The notes under the pieces are model-generated. The model saw nothing but the letters and a program-made list of their open reading frames with translations, made no database searches and had not been told where the DNA came from. Of a stretch of DNA of 64,000 nucleotides, positions 38,645 to 46,465 are shown piece by piece (the stretch's first letter is position 1; the number at the start of each line of letters is the position of its first letter). A program made the position numbers and the translations under genes. The stretch is from Aquabacterium sp. GTDB taxonomy: Bacteria > Pseudomonadota > Gammaproteobacteria > Burkholderiales > Burkholderiaceae_C. Where the stretch lies: assembly GCF_016234775.1 (NCBI RefSeq), contig NZ_JACRAH010000056.1, forward strand, positions 1 through 64,000. The letters are read 5' to 3'.

Positions 38645-39075
38645 GTTGCCGGCCTGCGGGGCCGACGGGAGTCCTGAAGGTGCTCTCTTTCACACCCAGC
38701 ATACTTATCAGAACAGATAGTTAGGGCATGCCACTGTTATTCGATTTCGCCATGTAAAGAGGCCGTATTTTACTGAAGCGTTTTTGCAAAATGCATGTGC
38801 TACAAACGTTGCAAATGATTCGCAACGCACATCGGGTCGGCGTTGTGATTGATGACGTAGGCCGGTTTAGGTGTTGCGTTTGCGCAGACGGCTGCCCTAC
38901 CTCCGAGATGGGACTTATGGAAATCAACCGCGAAGAGCCAGCGGTAGAAAAGCTGTGCGACTTGGGATGAGAGGTAAGACTTGACATTGCGCTGACGTCT
39001 GCCTTTGGGGTCTCGCCGCTCCAAATCAGTCGGTCTGATCCGAACATTGGGGATCAGACACTGGGCGTACGCGGC
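38645..39075. other. AT-rich non-coding stretch at the edge of the accessory region
   Basis: No ORF here looks convincingly coding. The sequence is visibly lower in GC than the SDR gene before it. It contains an inverted repeat CGTTGC ... GCAACG (38807-38812 / 38822-38827). Two minus-strand reading frames (38721-39047 and 38800-39024) lack ribosome binding sites and recognisable motifs. It may be the left flank of a decayed mobile element whose integrase remnant lies at 39248-39489. Confidence 0.4.
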
Positions 39076-39261
39076 TCAGTCTCGATCGCGGTCGGCGGCA
39101 TACCATCCCGAGCAGTAGTAGCAGCAGCGGTACTCAACGCCGCGACCATCGTAGGCCCAGGTTTCAAGGTCTCCGGCCGTCATCCGAGCACCACAGCGCG
39201 TGCAGAATTGAGGCGCACGAGGGCGGTATCGGGTCCATCGCGCCGACGTGAGCTCCCTCAT
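39076..39261 (-). CDS. Small four-cysteine (zinc-ribbon-like) hypothetical protein
   Basis: A 61-residue ORF. Cys20-x2-Cys23 (CTRCGARM) and Cys47-x2-Cys50 (CCYYC) have the spacing of a zinc ribbon, and Trp/Tyr residues surround them. Arg-rich N-terminus and acidic end. A GTG at 39282 would add seven residues; no clear Shine-Dalgarno sequence supports either start. It overlaps the integrase remnant by a few bases on the other strand. It may be a real small zinc protein carried by the element, or a chance ORF. Confidence 0.4.
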   Translation of the reverse strand: MRELTSARWTRYRPRAPQFCTRCGARMTAGDLETWAYDGRGVEYRCCYYCSGWYAADRDRD

Positions 39262-39489
39262 CGATCCAGCCACCAAACGCACAGCCGAGAAGGAGGCTCG
39301 GGCAGATCAGGCGGCGAACACCTTTGAGGCAGTAGCCCGCGAATGACACAAGGCCGTGCACGTCGCCAAGGTGTCAGAGGGCCACGCGGCGCGGAACCTG
39401 CTGCGTCTGGAGCAGGATGCCCTCCCTATATCGGCGCCATGCCCATCTCCGAGTTCACGGCGCCAAAGCTGCTGGACACGCTGCGCAGG
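39248..39489 (+). pseudogene. Remnant of a P4-type phage integrase (tyrosine recombinase)
   Basis: Plus-strand translation gives VSSLIDPATKRTAEKEARAD followed by QAANTFEAVARE, which matches the region between the N-terminal DUF4102 domain and the core-binding domain of P4-like integrases (usual form: TFEAVAREWH). A TGA at 39344-39346 replaces the expected Trp codon. The frame then continues HKAVHVAKVSEGHAARNLLR and LEQDALP, and after a frameshift near 39425 reads YIGAMPISEFTAPKLLDTLR, again typical of this family. The catalytic domain and the N-terminus are missing. It marks an old integration event at this place. Confidence 0.75.
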
Positions 39490-39630
39490 TCTCGTTCGCC
39501 ATACAAAACCCCGACTGATCAGCGTAGAGTGAACAGATGACCTGCTGAAGCACTGTCCTTGCAGCCGACACAAGAGATTCATTTTGAGATGGATCAAAAC
39601 CGCGCAATACCAACATGATCAGGATTGCCT

Positions 39631-39647
39631 TGCGGACTTCGTCCGCA
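39631..39647 (+). promoter_or_regulatory. Stable hairpin in the leader of the orphan gene
   Basis: TGCGGAC (39631-39637) and GTCCGCA (39641-39647) pair perfectly around TTC. It lies 32 bases before the ATG at 39680, inside the probable 5' leader of the unknown 450-residue protein, and stands out against the AT-rich surroundings. Confidence 0.4.
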
Positions 39648-39679
39648 GATCAAACACAGTCAAAGCAGAGGAAATCGAC

Positions 39680-41032
39680 ATGAATTCACCCATCCGAGGA
39701 AACGCCCATCCGAGCGATAGCACCATTCAAGCTCGGCCATTCGACCAATGCACAGGTCTTTACTGCATCTCAACGCCAACAAATCCACGCTATCTTTACC
39801 CGCTGGTCATCGAGAGTCTGACCGCGATCTACATCGCCAGACAAAAGATCGACTGCCACTACGACGCCGATTCCGCCTCGCTGTTCTTCGATAACCAGAC
39901 GATTGAAAACAAAAAGAGAAGCGGCTTGTTCAAGTTTTCTGATGCGCCGGACGGCAAGAGGATCTTCACCGGCTACATCACAATTGCCAATCCAAGCTCA
40001 CGGGACGACGTCACGGGCGTCCAAATCTTAAAAACCCAAGTCTGGGCGACACCTGCCACTTCACAGTCATTGCAGGGTTCCGGTCTGGAGCACACCTGGG
40101 TCACCATGCGCGATGCCAGCTGCTGGAGGTCTGGAGGAGGGGGGCCTACTTACTACTGCAGCCCGGACAAATGGGTCAAAGTGGGCAACACGCCGGTCTA
40201 CTTTCCGCCCGAAGGTCGATTGCTCAACTCCACATCCGCTGGTGACCCCAATAAGGCTAATTGCGTTGGTGGCGAGGAATCCAAGTTCCTGGGGGCATTG
40301 GATTGGTTTGCAGGCATCGTTTATGGCTTGAATGGTGTGTGTCACCAAATGGCCAATCGTCTTCTCCTGGCCGCAGACAAGCTAACGGTATCAGGCGCGC
40401 AGGGCTACACCCTATCCTGCATTCAGTTCGGGCGTTACGGCACGATAGGCTCCATCGAATTCGTCCTGTCCTATTTCGGCTGGGCTGCGCTGCCGGCTGT
40501 AATCCCTGCGCTGGCGGCCTTTCTCGCCGGCGCACAGGTTGAGTTCGGCGTACGGTGCGGTAAATGCGAGGTGCCCTACCCGGGACCTGTCTTGCTCAAT
40601 CAAAACACCGACGATGTGCTTCAAGAGATGCGCAGGATGTCGGTAGATGAACTCCACTCATTCTGGCTCGACCTTTATGAGTGCCACCTTGCAGATCTTA
40701 AAGACCTGTTCAAAGAAAAGGTGGGCGAACGCATCAACAACGTAACACTCGGTGCACTCATTGCGCTGTATAGGGAGATGCTGTCGCCATCTAGGGTGGT
40801 CATTGAGCACCTGCACAGCATGATTCAGCCACCGCTAGATCTCCAGCAATTTGAACAAATCCACCTCGATACCCATCATTGGCTGGCGTTCGCCCATCAG
40901 TTCAATGAAAGGGTCAATGCGCAGCAACGCCGGGTCGCCACGCTCTTGTCCCGGGATGATTACATGGCGCTGTTCGACGCTGCGCCCGAGCAAGAGCTCG
41001 TATTGATTGATCCGCAGATCATGGCGAAGTGA
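39680..41032 (+). CDS. Unrecognised 450-residue protein with Cys/His motif and hydrophobic segment
   Basis: I do not recognise a family. The start at 39680 is preceded by AGAGGA. No signal peptide. Ten cysteines lie in the first 300 residues (24, 29, 59, 148, 160, 195, 221, 247, 293, 296). Two sites look conserved-like: LEHTW (His138) and GLNGVCHQMANRLL (Cys221-His222-Gln223, Asn226). A His-before-Cys order would suit a circularly permuted papain-like (NlpC/P60-type) fold, but this is speculation. Residues 259-290 are hydrophobic and could insert in or lie on a membrane, followed by CGKC (293-296). The last 130 residues are helical and charged. Codon use is poorer in GC than in the flanking chromosome, which suggests transfer. 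It lies behind the integrase remnant and has no operon partner. Confidence 0.75.
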   Translation: MNSPIRGNAHPSDSTIQARPFDQCTGLYCISTPTNPRYLYPLVIESLTAIYIARQKIDCHYDADSASLFFDNQTIENKKRSGLFKFSDAPDGKRIFTGYITIANPSSRDDVTGVQILKTQVWATPATSQSLQGSGLEHTWVTMRDASCWRSGGGGPTYYCSPDKWVKVGNTPVYFPPEGRLLNSTSAGDPNKANCVGGEESKFLGALDWFAGIVYGLNGVCHQMANRLLLAADKLTVSGAQGYTLSCIQFGRYGTIGSIEFVLSYFGWAALPAVIPALAAFLAGAQVEFGVRCGKCEVPYPGPVLLNQNTDDVLQEMRRMSVDELHSFWLDLYECHLADLKDLFKEKVGERINNVTLGALIALYREMLSPSRVVIEHLHSMIQPPLDLQQFEQIHLDTHHWLAFAHQFNERVNAQQRRVATLLSRDDYMALFDAAPEQELVLIDPQIMAK

Positions 41033-41179
41033 ATTGGACAAGCAATGACGACGGCAGCATCTTCCTTCTCAGCTGCAGCGTGCAGTACCAGCTCTGATTA
41101 GATTGATCTTCCGCTGATCGAAAAGGCAACCAGGCAGTGCGTGTCAATACGCTGGACGCACAGCTGAAGGCTTGAGCAC

Positions 41180-41209
41180 AATGCCTCGCAACGAGAGTTG
41201 CGGGGCATT
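41180..41209 (+). terminator. Long hairpin with GAGA tetraloop downstream of the orphan gene
   Basis: AATGCCTCGCAAC (41180-41192) pairs with GTTGCGGGGCATT (41197-41209) in a 13-bp stem with one G-U pair, capped by GAGA, a GNRA tetraloop. It sits 147 bases after the orphan stop codon. There is no T-run, so it may protect or process the mRNA end rather than act as a classical intrinsic terminator. Confidence 0.45.
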
Positions 41210-41508
41210 GCTACTTATGGGGTAAGCCGTCAATTGAACACGGCCTTGCGTGCAGAGCCGCGCCTGCTATAGGCAAGGCTGAGCACTTTGCGGACTTGGA
41301 TCAATTTCTTGAGTGAATTCATGCGCGGACCATCCGGATCGAGCGACTTGCCGCAAATTATGCGAGGGACAAACGGCTGCCCAGTAGCTTGGTACAGCAT
41401 TCGCCTCGATGAGAACGGGACGACGCCGGTCCGAGACGTACAGCATGAATCGGAATGGCGCTGGGCCATCAGTTCAAAGGCTGCAAGCTTAAAGCGTCGA
41501 CGCATCAG

Positions 41509-41602
41509 CGGTAGTTGATCTCCATACGCAACGTATTAAAGTACTTAAAAACACAGCCGCGTTGCCTTACTCCTTGGTAACGCAACGCCTGCTCAACTAC
41601 CG
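41509..41602. repeat. Nested inverted repeats
   Basis: CGGTAGTTGA (41509-41518) is repeated in perfect inversion as TCAACTACCG (41593-41602). Between them lies a second imperfect inverted repeat, GCGTTGCC / GGTAACGC (41559-41566 / 41576-41583). The 94-bp unit has no ORF and resembles the end of a small non-autonomous element or a structured site. Confidence 0.45.
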
Positions 41603-41771
41603 TAAATTGCCACGATGTATATTATGTAAACTCACATATCGAATTGAGGCAACAGACCAAACACGGCCGGCATCCATCCTCCATCCATTGAATGAATCTC
41701 GCGAGCACAGCACACCTTCTGGCTCGCCCCACCAGTTCAAACGCGGCTGCTCTTGCGTGAATGAGTGAGGC

Positions 41772-42440
41772 TCATGGCCTCATATCGGGCGCTGCGACTT
41801 CAGGCGCGCCCTGCTCTTTAGCCGCCTGCCATTGCACCGCTTGAGCCTGCTGATAGGCCGAACGCTCCTGCAAGCGAGCCCAATAAGCCGCAACATGATC
41901 AGGGAATTGCGCAGACAACCCCAGATGCTGGGCGAGCAACAAGGCATAACCCACTGACACATCGGCAGCCGTGAACCGGCCTGCGCACAGGTAGGGCTTG
42001 TCCGCCAAGCGTGCGTCCAGCGTTTTCAACCTGGCCAGGAACCACTTGGCGTAGTCTTGGGTCACCTGAGGTTGGCGTCGTGCTTCGGGTTCGAAATACG
42101 AGTACCGCAACACCAGGGTCTGCGGGAACGTGAGTGTGGCCTCGCCGAAATGCAGGTAGTTGAGGTAATCGCCGTAGGCGTCCTCATTCACGGCCACATC
42201 GAGCTGGCCAGGGCTGTGACGCGCAGCAAGGTACTGGCACATGGCGGCGGACTCGCTCATGCGTGTCTGGCCATCCACCAGCAAAGGAATCGTACCCAGA
42301 GGATTCAGCGCCAGAAAGTCCTTGCGGTGCACCCGTGGCGGAAACGGCAACACATGCAACTCGTAGGGCAAGCCCAGCTCTTCAAGCAACCACAAGGGCC
42401 GAAATGATCGCGCACTGATGCAGTGAAAAAGTTGAATCAT
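41772..42440 (-). CDS. Glutathione S-transferase family protein
   Basis: A 222-residue GST. The N-terminal thioredoxin-like domain has the start MIQLFHCISARSFRPLWLLE, in which Ser/Cys near position 7-11 would contact glutathione, the cis-proline segment GTIPLLVDG and the SESAAMCQYLA helix. The C-terminal domain includes FTAADVSVGYAL, the usual N-capping box. It is the last gene of a minus-strand operon behind a periplasmic binding protein and a TauE-type exporter. The substrate is unknown. Confidence 0.92.
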   Translation of the reverse strand: MIQLFHCISARSFRPLWLLEELGLPYELHVLPFPPRVHRKDFLALNPLGTIPLLVDGQTRMSESAAMCQYLAARHSPGQLDVAVNEDAYGDYLNYLHFGEATLTFPQTLVLRYSYFEPEARRQPQVTQDYAKWFLARLKTLDARLADKPYLCAGRFTAADVSVGYALLLAQHLGLSAQFPDHVAAYWARLQERSAYQQAQAVQWQAAKEQGAPEVAAPDMRP

Positions 42441-42463
42441 GGGCGCGTCAAAATGTGGTCAGG

Positions 42464-43585
42464 TCAATGAATGAGTCTGCCACGCTTGTCCAGGGTCACA
42501 AGATCGACAAAATTGCTCCCCTGGTGATCGCCCTTTGAATAGCGAACCACGATGCCCCCCAGGTCCTGGCGCTCCATGCCTTCCAGTGCGCTGTGAATGC
42601 CACGCGCACTGATGGTCGGGGCTTGTTCGAGCGCGCGCACCAGCACCTTGGCCGACACATACCCCTCAAGGGTGCGGTAATTGACCACCAGCCCTGGCTT
42701 GCGAGAAGCCGTGGCCATGAACTCCTTGGTGATCGGCAAATGGATGCGATTGGGGTCCGGCAAGATCTGGCTGTAGGGATTGCCACCGACCACATCAGGA
42801 CCCAACTTGGCGAACTGGGCGTAGATATCGGTGATGGACGTCTGATAGATGGTCGGACGTGAATGCCCAGAGGCACGAGCCAAGCTGAACATCTCTCTCG
42901 AAAACGATTCACACGAAGACGGGTTGCACAGTGCGATCACGGTTTGTGCATCCAGGTTCAATATCTGTTGCGCCTGAGGCTTCAGGTCTGCAGACTTGCG
43001 CTCGAAACTGACCTTCCCCACCAGGTTGATATTGGGGTAGGTCTTCTTGGTGCGCTCGACAATGTACTGGTAGAGCGGGTCTCCAAACTTGTCATGCTGA
43101 ACCAGCACCGCCAGTTTGACCGGCGAGATCGACATGTGCTTGAGCATCTCGTCGACCTCAGACCGATAGCTCGCCCGCACGGGGAAAACAACTCCGCTGG
43201 CACGCACACTGTCCGCCCCCGTAATGGGTGCGATCAGTGGCACGTCGTTTTCCTGCGCGACCTTGATCACGGCTTCGGTCGGATCCGTACCCCGCGTCCC
43301 GAACAAGGCTACGACCTTGCGATCCTTGATCAGGGTTCTGGCGTTGCCTGACGCCTTCTCGGCCGAAAAGGCGTCATCCAGGCTGACCAACTTCACGGGC
43401 CGGCCACGGATGCCGCCGGCTGCGTTCACACGCTCCAGATACGCCAACGCACCCGCATTGAAATCTCGCATTTGCGTGGCTGCCACGCTCGAAAAATCGG
43501 CCGTTTGCCCGATGAGGATGTCTTCTGCGGCATAGGCAGCAAAAGAAGACCAGCCCACGAGCGTAGCGAACAACAAATGCTTCAT
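42464..43585 (-). CDS. Type 1 periplasmic binding protein (branched-chain amino acid ABC-like)
   Basis: A 373-residue exported protein. Signal peptide MKHLLFATLVGWSSFAAYA with cleavage before AEDILIGQTADFSS. The type 1 periplasmic binding fold is visible in LERVNAAGGIRGRPVKLVSL, VVALFGTRGTDPTEAV and VPLIAPITGAD. No permease or ATPase genes are adjacent, so it could feed a transporter encoded elsewhere or act as a sensor. It lies 13 bp after the TauE-type gene and 23 bp before the GST gene. Lower GC than the flanking chromosome. Confidence 0.88.
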   Translation of the reverse strand: MKHLLFATLVGWSSFAAYAAEDILIGQTADFSSVAATQMRDFNAGALAYLERVNAAGGIRGRPVKLVSLDDAFSAEKASGNARTLIKDRKVVALFGTRGTDPTEAVIKVAQENDVPLIAPITGADSVRASGVVFPVRASYRSEVDEMLKHMSISPVKLAVLVQHDKFGDPLYQYIVERTKKTYPNINLVGKVSFERKSADLKPQAQQILNLDAQTVIALCNPSSCESFSREMFSLARASGHSRPTIYQTSITDIYAQFAKLGPDVVGGNPYSQILPDPNRIHLPITKEFMATASRKPGLVVNYRTLEGYVSAKVLVRALEQAPTISARGIHSALEGMERQDLGGIVVRYSKGDHQGSNFVDLVTLDKRGRLIH

Positions 43586-43598
43586 TCCTGCAAACTCC

Positions 43599-44384
43599 TC
43601 AAGACATCATCAACCTCAGTGATGACATGATCAAAGCAAATATCAAAATCTGACGCAAGGTTTTGGTTGAAAACTTTGCGGACAGACTCACACCGATTGG
43701 CGCGAAGGCCAGCCCCCCCACAATAACGGCCGCCATACCTGCTGCAGACAGCAGAGGCGCGCTTTCTGGTGATGAATCAGAAATCAATGCGTGCGACAGA
43801 ACATAACCTGTCACTGACAGAAATCCCACCGTGGAGCCAATGATGTTGGCTGTCGCGATGGCATCTTTGAAACGCACCCCTGCCCCGTACACAAAATACG
43901 CAATCGTATAAGTACCGCCCCCCACGCCAATCAATGCCGAGACACCGCCAATGGCCCCACCGAAGGAGAGGTCGCGCAAGCGCGAAGGATCCCGCCTTTC
44001 CGTCAGCTCTTTGATCGGCCACAACATGACCATGGCCAGGCACAATTGCAGCACGGCAACCATCTGGGGGCTGATAAAGGACTTTGAACCACCTGCGAGA
44101 CATGCCACCAACGGAGTAATGAAGAACACCCCGATGATGAAATACCTGGCCCCCGACAAAAGCACCAATCGCTCCTGATGCGTTCTGATTCGCAACTGCT
44201 TGACGGTGGCGCCAATTGAATTGAACAGAACCGCAAACCATGACACGACGATGGCATCGTGAATCACCGGCGGGCCATAGAGCCATACCAGAACTGGGAC
44301 AATGACAATGCCCCCAGCCAACCCCACCAGACCCGCGATCAGGCCAGACAGCGCCCCCGCTACGAGCAGCATAATAACATCCAT
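43599..44384 (-). CDS. TauE/SafE family sulfite/organosulfur exporter-like permease
   Basis: A 261-residue membrane protein with about eight hydrophobic segments arranged in two repeats. The repeat motifs are LSGLIAGLVGLAGGIVIVPV in the first half and IGGVSALIGVGGGTYTIAYF in the second. Family members carry sulfite, sulfoacetate or related anions. ATG 44384 has GGTGA upstream; a TTG extension to 44420 is less likely. It heads the operon with the binding protein and the GST. GC content is clearly lower than in genes such as aceE. Confidence 0.88.
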   Translation of the reverse strand: MDVIMLLVAGALSGLIAGLVGLAGGIVIVPVLVWLYGPPVIHDAIVVSWFAVLFNSIGATVKQLRIRTHQERLVLLSGARYFIIGVFFITPLVACLAGGSKSFISPQMVAVLQLCLAMVMLWPIKELTERRDPSRLRDLSFGGAIGGVSALIGVGGGTYTIAYFVYGAGVRFKDAIATANIIGSTVGFLSVTGYVLSHALISDSSPESAPLLSAAGMAAVIVGGLAFAPIGVSLSAKFSTKTLRQILIFALIMSSLRLMMS

Positions 44385-45121
44385 CTTCTTCACCCCGTTT
44401 GTTAAATTGATTGAACTCAATACCCTTGAGTCAAGGCTTGCACATTCGGCGCCATGCTGATAAATGGTCCGGAAATCTGATAATCAAGAAATGCCCCACC
44501 CATTCGCGGCTTGCGGGGCGGGCAATGCAATGCTTGCAAAATCGCAACACACCCCATCACATGAGGGGTTACGGTTAACGTGGGCTCGCATGACAATGCA
44601 GGCACTGCAGCGCAAATGGCTTGACCGACGGTATACAAAGCTTCACCTGCTTGACATTCAGTATCGTGACGGCGGAAGGCAATGTCAGGCACAGATGCGC
44701 CATACCCTTATGGAATACTACCCATTCGGGTTAACAGATCTGTGGCAGTTGCTCGCGGCCTCCTTCGTTGCGCTGATCCCACGCCTGATCCTTGTCAATA
44801 CAGATCGCCGCCTGGCCTGGGTTTCACTCGTGCAGAACCTTTTTGATCCAAAGGTAATCCAGCACGTGAACACAATCATACATCTGCAACATGTGACAGA
44901 TTAATGCGCAATACCTGCATGGATATGCGACATCAATGGCCTGACGGTGTTACCAGCACACACAAAAAGGGCCCTTTCCTAGGGAAACCGACATGAAGAC
45001 GAGCCACCTGGAATGGCTTGAATCGCTTACGATTTAACACAACTGCGATGTAGGCTTGCGGCAAAAGCAACGCTCAAGGATTTCACGTACTTCAACGGCC
45101 AACCGAAAGACACCGGTAGTC
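44385..45121. other. 737-bp divergent gap between TauE-type gene and first diguanylate cyclase
   Basis: A plus-strand frame 44464-44904 (146 codons) has no ribosome binding site or recognised motif and overlaps an opposing frame; I do not call it a gene. The gap holds a perfect 12-bp palindrome AAAGGGCCCTTT (44966-44977), about 145 bases before the cyclase start, which could be an operator. A weak hairpin lies near 44494-44525. No c-di-GMP riboswitch consensus was seen. Confidence 0.35.
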
Positions 45122-46453
45122 ATGCTGAACGGTCTCAAGCACCTCACGGTTGGATTGATCGAAGTGCCCTCCATTCCAAACCCCCTACTGGATCTGCGCC
45201 GACCAGGCTTTGACCTGACTGCGCCGACTGAGCTTGACCTGTCTCCAGTGCAGGCGGAAGAGTCGCGCGAGATCGACCGCTTACTTGAAAAGGGTTTTCG
45301 TGACCTGAAATTCCCGGACGCACTGGAGAGACGTTACGCGCAAGACCACGCTGAACAGCGACTGAAGACGCTGGTGTCCAGCGGCATGCTGGTCACGTTG
45401 CTTTTTAACTGGTTTCTGATGTCAGACAACCTGATGGTGCCTGACGTGTTTGAGTTGTCGCTCAAGTTGCGACTCTTCATCTTCACGCCCTGCACGATCC
45501 TGGGCATCTACCTCATCACCAAGTTGCCATCACCTCAGTTGCGTGAATGGCTGGCGATGGGGACCGGGCTGATTGCCTCGGCGCTCAATTTATTTATCTG
45601 CCTTTCGAGCAAGGATGTCCTAGCTGGAGCTTATCTCGTAAGCATGGTGCCCATCGTGATGTTCAGCAACGCGGTGGCGCAGATGCGTTTCTCCCCTGCC
45701 CTCGTGATGGACAGCATGATCCTGCTCATGTTTGGGTACGGCGCCTGGATACTGGCGGCCCCACACAATTTACCCATCCTCCTGTCAGCGGGATTCACGC
45801 TTTTGTCGGCCTCCGTGTTCACGCTGTACGGGTGCTACACCCTGGAGCGAGACGAGCGCCAGAACTGGTTGCTTCATCTGAGAGAGAAGGTGCTGCTGCA
45901 GGAGCTGGAACTGGCGAACCAGCACCTCGATACCGTTTCGCGCAGCGATCTGTTGACCGAGGTGGCCAATCGTCGGCACTTTGATGAACACATGCAATTG
46001 GTGTGGGAGCGTGCCCGACTTGATGGCAGCGACATCTCGCTGATGATGATCGATGTGGATCACTTCAAGTCCTACAACGATCGTTATGGACACCCTGAGG
46101 GTGATGAGTGCCTCAAAGAAGTCGCCGCAACCTTGAAGCGCCGGCTGCGGCGCCCCGGCGATCTGATAGCCCGGTTCGGGGGCGAAGAGTTCATTGCAGT
46201 ACTCGCCGGTACGCCCTTGACCACCGCTGCCAGCGCTGCCGAGCGCGTTCGCAAAGGCGTGGAACACCTCAATCGGCTGCATGCCGGTTCGCCCACGCAC
46301 GCGGTGGTGACTGTCAGCATTGGCGTAGCGTGCTTGCGCCCCAACGCACCTCATGCCAGCCCCGCACAGTTGATCGCGGCGGCGGATGAGGCGCTCTATC
46401 AAGCCAAATCTCGCGGTCGCAACCGTGTATTCGCTTTCGGTACCAACGACTGA
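45122..46453 (+). CDS. Membrane-anchored diguanylate cyclase (GGDEF), first copy
   Basis: A 443-residue protein. The N-terminal 70 residues are cytosolic and charged; about six hydrophobic segments follow (for example SSGMLVTLLFNWFLMSDNLM and ILLSAGFTLLSASVFTLYGC), then a short coiled-coil linker (REKVLLQELELANQHLDTVS) and a GGDEF domain from about residue 275. The active site is GGEEF (353-357), and an intact inhibitory site R344-x2-D347 lies five residues before it, so product inhibition is expected. It should make c-di-GMP in response to an unknown membrane signal. ATG 45122 was chosen over 45056, which adds a Ser/Arg-rich stretch. A paralogue follows after 12 bp. Confidence 0.88.
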   Translation: MLNGLKHLTVGLIEVPSIPNPLLDLRRPGFDLTAPTELDLSPVQAEESREIDRLLEKGFRDLKFPDALERRYAQDHAEQRLKTLVSSGMLVTLLFNWFLMSDNLMVPDVFELSLKLRLFIFTPCTILGIYLITKLPSPQLREWLAMGTGLIASALNLFICLSSKDVLAGAYLVSMVPIVMFSNAVAQMRFSPALVMDSMILLMFGYGAWILAAPHNLPILLSAGFTLLSASVFTLYGCYTLERDERQNWLLHLREKVLLQELELANQHLDTVSRSDLLTEVANRRHFDEHMQLVWERARLDGSDISLMMIDVDHFKSYNDRYGHPEGDECLKEVAATLKRRLRRPGDLIARFGGEEFIAVLAGTPLTTAASAAERVRKGVEHLNRLHAGSPTHAVVTVSIGVACLRPNAPHASPAQLIAAADEALYQAKSRGRNRVFAFGTND

Positions 46454-46465
46454 ACCTGGTTTGTG

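Larger units (their letters stand above)
41033..41771. other. 739-bp region without a convincing gene
   Basis: It contains the hairpin at 41180-41209 and the nested inverted repeats at 41509-41602, described separately. A plus-strand frame from ATG 41321 to 41518 (65 codons; contains WYSIRLDENGTTPV) and a minus-strand frame 41505-41230 (91 codons) overlap each other, and neither has a ribosome binding site or a known motif. A plus-strand frame 41562-41768 runs through AT-rich sequence and looks random. The region may be the right flank of the decayed element. Confidence 0.4.

Noticed and set aside
38721-39047. 108-codon minus-strand frame in the AT-rich gap
   Set aside because: Ser/Thr-rich random-looking translation without ribosome site; overlaps another equally weak frame.
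38821-41587. Four copies of CGCAACG in the gene-poor parts (38821, 41187, 41527, 41581)
   Set aside because: The heptamer also occurs in ordinary genes in this window (for example near 2085, 2545 and 5414), so the cluster is not strong evidence for iterons or attachment sites.
44464-44904. 146-codon plus-strand frame before the diguanylate cyclases
   Set aside because: No ribosome site or motif; composition of the translation looks random.
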